DNA of 10,116 nt, taken from an uncultured Sphingomonas sp. (lineage in GTDB: Bacteria; Pseudomonadota; Alphaproteobacteria; Sphingomonadales; Sphingomonadaceae). The first letter of the stretch is position 1. Every line of letters begins with the position of its first letter. The translations under genes were made by a program, and so were the position numbers. Location of the stretch: positions 1 through 10,116 of the forward strand of contig CAMLSA010000108.1 in the NCBI GenBank assembly GCA_946482655.1. The letters run 5' to 3'. The notes beneath the pieces are model-generated. The model made no database searches. It was not told where the DNA came from and saw only the letters and a program-made list of their open reading frames with translations. Shown here one piece after another: positions 5,495 through 10,116 of this stretch.

Positions 5495-5854
5495 GGAGTA
5501 ATATCGTCTTTTTTGCCGTGTCCGGAACGGCAGCTGGTACCCGCTAGAGACGAAAAGCGGCCGTTCGCGCGAGCCTGCTCTGCTGACCAATCCGTTGCCT
5601 CCCGGAACGGCAGGTTACGGCCGCACAAACGGAATAGCGGACATTCGGATGCGTCGGTGTCGGCGTCCGAGCCCGACCAGATCAAGCCGTTCCGAGACCG
5701 ACATTTGAACGTCTACCATGCCAAAACTGGTCATCCCAACTGCCGGCCAGCGTGCGTGGCCAAGCTCCGACAAAGGCGTCCTCGCAACATCCATGCTATC
5801 CCCGAGAATAGGGTTAGGATAGCAGTTGAACGGGCACTATGACTTGGGGGCGGC
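5495..5854. other. Backbone/cargo junction, 360 bases without a convincing gene
   Basis: Between the relaxase stop and the giant ATPase gene, overlapping open frames exist on both strands (plus 5513-5842, minus 5685-5422). The latter runs antisense into the relaxase end. None has a ribosome site or a recognisable domain. CCGGAACGGCAG occurs at about 5523 and again at about 5603, and a TGCCGT/ACGGCA hairpin lies at about 5516-5534. That hairpin has its T-tract on the 5' side, so it is not a plus-strand terminator. The right part holds the inverted repeat at 5794-5824 and must contain the promoter of the ATPase gene. The stretch could be a remnant left by insertion. Confidence 0.5.
5794..5824. 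promoter_or_regulatory. Operator-like inverted repeat upstream of the giant ATPase gene
   Basis: TGCTATCC (5794-5801) and GGATAGCA (5817-5824) are a perfect 8-bp inverted repeat with a 15-base spacer. The spacer itself contains ATAGGGTTAGG, so TAGG-type half sites occur more than once. The repeat ends 30 bases before the TTG start. Half sites about 23 bases apart centre to centre (two helical turns) suit a dimeric repressor. No regulator gene is seen in the window. Confidence 0.6.
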
Positions 5855-8800
5855 TTGGCCAGCGCTGTTGATCTTACATCTCTCGCCGCATCCGCGGAGC
5901 AAGATGAGGCTTTGACGCCCGCCGATCAGATCGATCGTATTGCGGATGGGAAGCTGCAGGCGTTTGCCGGGACGATTAACATTGCCGCCGGCGTCTACCT
6001 CGACGACGTCTACGCCCAGAATAAGAGCGTCGCTGAACACACGGCAGCCGATTATCACGGTCGGTTCCTGATTGAGCTCGTCCAGAACGCCAACGACGTC
6101 CATGAGCGCGGCCAGCATGATGGCCAGATCGAAGTGCTCCTAGTCGAGGACGAGGGTGATTTCGGCACGCTCTATGTCGCAAATTTCGGCAAGCCGTTCA
6201 CCCACGACAACGTGGTCGCCCTTTCGCGCATCGGCATGTCCACCAAGCCGCCCGGCGAATCGATCGGCAACAAAGGGCTCGGCTTCCGCAGCGTGAGCCA
6301 TGTCTGCGATGCACCCGAAATTTACTCGCAGGCGCCCGACGCGAACGGCGCAGCCACGTTCGAGGGATATTGCTTCACCTTCGCGCGATCCGAAGATCTG
6401 ATCTCCCGGATCGACCATCCGATCGTCCTTGCCTTCGCGCAGTCTGACTTGCCGATGTTCTTCCTGCCGATTGCCCTCGGCACCCAGCCGGCGATCATCG
6501 CCGATTACGCCGCGCGCGGCTTCTCGTCCGTCATTCGGCTCCCGCTTCGGGATTCGGCCTCACTGCAGACTGCACGAGACGAGGTCGCGGCTCTGGACGA
6601 CGATTCGGCTCCTTTGCTCCTCTTCCTCGATCGTCTCGAGAAGCTCGAAGCCAGAGTACGGAATGAAGCTGGCAAGATATCCTCGGAATTCACGCTCGAG
6701 CGACACGAAGAGCCCATCACATCTGCGCCCGTTGCCGCATCGATCGTCACGCTGAGCGGGGCCCACTGGCTCCTCGTCCGCGATCATGCGCCCGAGGCGC
6801 TCATGCGGCGTGCCGTCGACGACGGCGTCAAGGCCAAGCAGCTCCATAGCAGTTGGAAGGACTGGTCAGGCGTTGGTGAGGTCGGCCTGGCGGTGCCCCT
6901 CGATCACGAGATTTCTTCGCCCCGCCTCTATACGTTTCTGCCTATGGGGGAAGGCGCCACCGCGCCTTTCCAGGGCCACCTTCACGGTAGCTTCTTCCCT
7001 TCCTCGAACCGCAAGGCCCTCGATGCTGGCGTGGCGCTCAACCGTCTGCTCCTCACCCAGGCGATCACACTCGCCGCCGCGAGCGTGCGATGGCTAGCGG
7101 AGCGCGACGCAGGCCGCGGCCATTCGGTCCTAACTACGATCGCTCGGGCGAAGGCGTCTGTCGATCTCCTTGTCTGGAACAACCCATCAAGCCTCACCGC
7201 GGCGAAGAGCCCCGGTGAACGGCTAGATTTACCCACTCTCTCGGCCGCGGAGATCGCGCGCCTCTGTGGTCAGGAGTTCGGCTCCGCGCCGGTGATCCCA
7301 TGCGCCGTAATGTTGGGCGGATTGCTCTCGGTCGGTTGGCGCCGCCCCAAGGAGGTGCGCGCCACCTTCGAGGCATCTCCAACCTTCGATCTCTCGTCGG
7401 TCGCGAAGCACGGCGCGGCTATTTCTCCACCGATTTCGCCGCTCCTGCCCGAGCTCAAGCCTGAGCGCATCAGCCGACTAACGGCTTTCCTTCGGCAGTA
7501 TGCATCAAATCTGTTTCGCGACCGGCTGGCGCCTATCGAGTGCGCGCGGATTGCGGCGGAGGTTGCCCGTACGCTGCGCGCTGGAAAACGCCCCGCGACG
7601 AGTCAGTGGACCGCCTTCTACCGGGATTTGCCGTCCTTCATAAAAGAGGGTCCGGAGATGCTCGCGGGCTTGCCTGTCATCCTCTGCGATGACGGGACGG
7701 TTCGTGCCGGCCGCAGCGACGTGCAGACCGATGGCGAACTTCCGCGTGTCCGACGCCGGCGGCGCAAGGGTGAACAGATCGAACCCTCCCTCTTCTTCCC
7801 GCCCGCGACGCGGACGTCTGGTGAAAATGCGGAGATCCCGCTCGAGCAACTCCGCGTGCCAGCGCCGCTGGCGGCCCACTTCGCTTTTGCCGCGAACACG
7901 CTCCCCTGGCACGGTGAGCTGCGCGCCGCGCGCGAGTTCCTCGAGCGCGGGCAAGTCTCTGCCTATGACGGTGAAACGGTCCTCACCCGTATCTCCCAGG
8001 TGGTCAACGCGGGCGCCTCGGTCGAAGAAGCTCTGGCGGGCCTCCGTTGGGCATTTGCGATCTGGCGCCGGGCTCAGGCTACCAGATCGATCAAGGTCGA
8101 TTCCTCCTATCGCCTGCTCGTTCCCACAGCGGATGGGATGATCCACGCGACTGAAGCCGTCTTCTCGGAAACCTGGCCCGATGAACTTCTCGGCCGGCGG
8201 CTGAATGCGCTCTTCAGCGCCGCGCCGCCCGACGTTGCTGACTTTGCCTCCTATCGAAAGCGCCTCCTCGCGCCGACGAGCCATCGCGCCTTCAAAGGCC
8301 AAGCCACGCTTTGGGCGGAGTTTCTGCGCGGACTGGGCGTGGGGACCGGCCTGCGCGCGCTTTCCTTGCCCACCATGCCCCTGACACGGTCCTATGAAGT
8401 GACAAGCTTCGGCTTCGCCAAGAAGCTGGGTCTTAGCGACGCCTCCATCGCCGACTGGAAGCGGGACGTCAGCACCTTCAACAAGGAAAGCCTGAGCCAC
8501 GCGTATTCCACGAACTACAAGTTCGCGAACGCGCTGTGGCACCTGCCCGGCCAGTGCGACCATAAACGCTTTTCCGACGACTGCCGCGAGATCTACGCCG
8601 GCCTGGTGATCGAGTGGCTGGCAGGCGCCGAAAAAGAACTGCTCCGAGGCAACCTGCGTCACGAGCACTATTCGAGCGACCAATATCCATGGTCGACGCC
8701 GGCAGGAGCCTTCATCCGCAGCAGCGCCTGGCTGCCCGCGGACGACCCTTCATCTGAGGGGCCAGTTCGCCGCTTCTATCGACCATCAGACGTCTGGGTC

Positions 8801-10116
8801 TCCAGCAACGAGCGCTTTCCCTTCTATCTTCGGCAGGTGGCGGTGACGATTAGCAAGGTCATCGACCGCCGGCAGCCCGACGCGCTCAAGAAGTTACGCA
8901 TCTATGGCCGGCTGCGCGTCCTGAATGATCCGGCGACCGCCATCGATCAAGCGCGTTTCCTTGCGTCTCAATATGCCGCGGGAACGGTTCGCCCGCACTA
9001 TGAGCAGCAGCTAGCCAACCTCTACAACGCGACCTGGAAGGTTATCGCGGACAAGCATGCTGCGGATCCTCAAGCGACCGGCAAGGCAGCGAGCGATATG
9101 CCGATTCTGGTCCGTAGGCGCGCCGATCTTGCCGTCACGATCCCGGCCAAGGAGACCGCACCGCTCTACGTCCGCGACAGCGATGATGGTCTTGCGCCCA
9201 GCCTCATTGCGTCGATCGGTGGTCTTCTTCTCGACATCAGGGGCACCGATCGCATGCGGGTGGGTGCGGCAGCGGAAGCCCTGTTCGGCAAGAAGGTGAG
9301 CCGCCTGTCGGCGATGCGCTATGACGTAAAGATCGACGACGTGGCGCTAGACGACATTGTGACCGGCGAAACGGCGCTTAACCGATGCCCGTGGCTCCGG
9401 GTGATGCTCGCGGTGGCGATGGAGGGGCTGCGCGGCACCGACGCCGGTCAACTTCCTTCAGATCGCGGGATCGTTCTCGAACGCCTCAGCAATATCGCCC
9501 TGGTGGCCGCGGAAGACGTCGCCTTCGAGATCAACGACCAACGGATCACGGCTCCAGGGGACCGGCCTGCCTACGTATTCCGACGCTCGGGCCAGCCGAC
9601 GCTTGTCGTTACCCGGGTCGGTGATTCGCTCACCTGGAACGGACTCCAGCTCTGCCTGCCGGCGATCTGCGAGGCGATCGACCTCTCCCCGGTCGCCAAT
9701 GGTATGCGTCTGCTCGCCCACGAGCTTGCCGCTGCCAGCGAAGCGATTGACGAACTCAGCCTCGATGAGGATGTGATTTCCCGGCTCGGCCGAACCCTAC
9801 AGCTCGAAGACGGCTCTGTGGCTTCGATCCAGCATCTCGTCGGCGAGCGCGTCGACCTTCGGATGCCGTGGATCCGTGCCGCCATTCACTACGGATCGGG
9901 CGCGGAAGCTCTGAACGAGTGCGATCGGCTTGAGGCCGAGCACGGCGCAGACCCCGCCCGTATGCTCGCTGAGCTGATGCCCCTCATCACCGCCGCCTCG
10001 ACGGATGCCGACGCGCTGCTCAAAGCGTGCCGGCAATCTCAATCCGCCGCACAATTCCGCGAGCTTCTCGACTTCGATTTTGCGCGCTTCAACGAGAGCC
10101 TTGCAGCGACGGGAAG
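5855..10116 (+). CDS. Giant GHKL/Hsp90-like (sacsin-like) ATPase, C-terminus outside window
   Basis: The frame is open for at least 1420 codons and runs off the right edge. A TGA at 5840-5842 closes the frame on the left and no in-frame ATG occurs near the N-terminus. The likely start is therefore the TTG at 5855, preceded by GGGGG at 5846-5850. Residues 74-81 (ELVQNAND) are the N-box of the Bergerat ATP-binding fold (E-x3-N-x2-D). The G1 region reads VANFGKPF (about 108-115), and the G2 box is IGNKGLGFRS (137-146). YTFLPMGEG (359-367) and GHLHGSFFPSSNRKALD (374-390) match the post-ATPase segment of sacsin-like proteins. The remaining 1000 residues show no motif I recognise and no transmembrane run. 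Large proteins of this type, including the NO VEIN/DUF3883 group, occur among bacterial accessory and defence genes. Whether this one ends in such a domain cannot be seen. ATP binding is well supported; a defence role is only an inference from size, family and position as plasmid cargo. Confidence 0.85.
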   Translation, partial: MASAVDLTSLAASAEQDEALTPADQIDRIADGKLQAFAGTINIAAGVYLDDVYAQNKSVAEHTAADYHGRFLIELVQNANDVHERGQHDGQIEVLLVEDEGDFGTLYVANFGKPFTHDNVVALSRIGMSTKPPGESIGNKGLGFRSVSHVCDAPEIYSQAPDANGAATFEGYCFTFARSEDLISRIDHPIVLAFAQSDLPMFFLPIALGTQPAIIADYAARGFSSVIRLPLRDSASLQTARDEVAALDDDSAPLLLFLDRLEKLEARVRNEAGKISSEFTLERHEEPITSAPVAASIVTLSGAHWLLVRDHAPEALMRRAVDDGVKAKQLHSSWKDWSGVGEVGLAVPLDHEISSPRLYTFLPMGEGATAPFQGHLHGSFFPSSNRKALDAGVALNRLLLTQAITLAAASVRWLAERDAGRGHSVLTTIARAKASVDLLVWNNPSSLTAAKSPGERLDLPTLSAAEIARLCGQEFGSAPVIPCAVMLGGLLSVGWRRPKEVRATFEASPTFDLSSVAKHGAAISPPISPLLPELKPERISRLTAFLRQYASNLFRDRLAPIECARIAAEVARTLRAGKRPATSQWTAFYRDLPSFIKEGPEMLAGLPVILCDDGTVRAGRSDVQTDGELPRVRRRRRKGEQIEPSLFFPPATRTSGENAEIPLEQLRVPAPLAAHFAFAANTLPWHGELRAAREFLERGQVSAYDGETVLTRISQVVNAGASVEEALAGLRWAFAIWRRAQATRSIKVDSSYRLLVPTADGMIHATEAVFSETWPDELLGRRLNALFSAAPPDVADFASYRKRLLAPTSHRAFKGQATLWAEFLRGLGVGTGLRALSLPTMPLTRSYEVTSFGFAKKLGLSDASIADWKRDVSTFNKESLSHAYSTNYKFANALWHLPGQCDHKRFSDDCREIYAGLVIEWLAGAEKELLRGNLRHEHYSSDQYPWSTPAGAFIRSSAWLPADDPSSEGPVRRFYRPSDVWVSSNERFPFYLRQVAVTISKVIDRRQPDALKKLRIYGRLRVLNDPATAIDQARFLASQYAAGTVRPHYEQQLANLYNATWKVIADKHAADPQATGKAASDMPILVRRRADLAVTIPAKETAPLYVRDSDDGLAPSLIASIGGLLLDIRGTDRMRVGAAAEALFGKKVSRLSAMRYDVKIDDVALDDIVTGETALNRCPWLRVMLAVAMEGLRGTDAGQLPSDRGIVLERLSNIALVAAEDVAFEINDQRITAPGDRPAYVFRRSGQPTLVVTRVGDSLTWNGLQLCLPAICEAIDLSPVANGMRLLAHELAAASEAIDELSLDEDVISRLGRTLQLEDGSVASIQHLVGERVDLRMPWIRAAIHYGSGAEALNECDRLEAEHGADPARMLAELMPLITAASTDADALLKACRQSQSAAQFRELLDFDFARFNESLAATG

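Noticed and set aside
5516..5534. Terminator after the relaxase gene
   Set aside because: The TGCCGT/ACGGCA stem has its T-tract on the 5' side of the plus strand, and the minus strand has A after the stem, so it fits neither direction.
7505..8683. Long minus-strand open frame (392 codons) opposite the giant ATPase gene
   Set aside because: It lies wholly antisense to a much longer frame with clear ATPase motifs. Its protein is low in recognisable structure, and such frames are common in GC-rich DNA because of codon bias at third positions.
1..10116. CRISPR arrays, tRNA or rRNA genes, insertion sequences
   Set aside because: No regularly spaced repeat array beyond the iterons, no cloverleaf-like or rRNA-like segment, and no transposase frame or terminal inverted repeats were seen.

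Overview
This window reads as the backbone of a mobilizable plasmid (or plasmid-derived element) from a GC-rich alphaproteobacterium. Gene style and content suggest a sphingomonad-like host, but that is an impression and not a database result. The right half carries the start of one very large accessory gene.

Layout. (1) Positions 1-517, minus strand: the N-terminal part of an iteron-type replication initiator, cut by the left edge. Its promoter and operator lie at about 556-590. A replication-origin region with 22-bp spaced iterons (core GGTCAGG preceded by a C-tract) occupies 613-878. (2) Positions 947-1404: a terminator-like hairpin, about 300 bases with no convincing gene, a large nested inverted-repeat structure (1285-1357) and a perfect 8-bp inverted repeat (1383-1404). 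The last two lie just upstream of ssb. (3) Positions 1423-1746: a short single-stranded DNA-binding protein, closed by a strong hairpin. (4) Positions 1899-3675: a tightly coupled operon of a 53-residue single-span membrane microprotein, ParA and ParB, with overlapping stops and starts. (5) Positions 3715-3830: a probable origin of transfer, with a TATCCTG|CC nick core on the minus strand, followed by an overlapping mobC-relaxase operon (3840-5494). (6) Positions 5495-5854: a backbone/cargo junction with an operator-like inverted repeat. (7) Positions 5855 to the right edge: an open frame of at least 1420 codons for a GHKL/sacsin-like ATPase. Its N-terminal ATP-binding motifs are clear and its C-terminus is outside the window.

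How the parts fit. The predicted nick is on the minus strand and its 5' end points left. The transferred strand would therefore carry parB, parA, the microprotein gene, ssb and rep in first, and the mob genes last. The transferred strand is also the template for ssb and parAB, and a foldable inverted repeat sits just upstream of ssb. That is the geometry of leading-region single-strand promoters such as Frpo of plasmid F. This is the most interesting testable idea in the backbone. The giant ATPase is the most likely accessory, possibly anti-phage, component, but its function cannot be fixed from the visible part.
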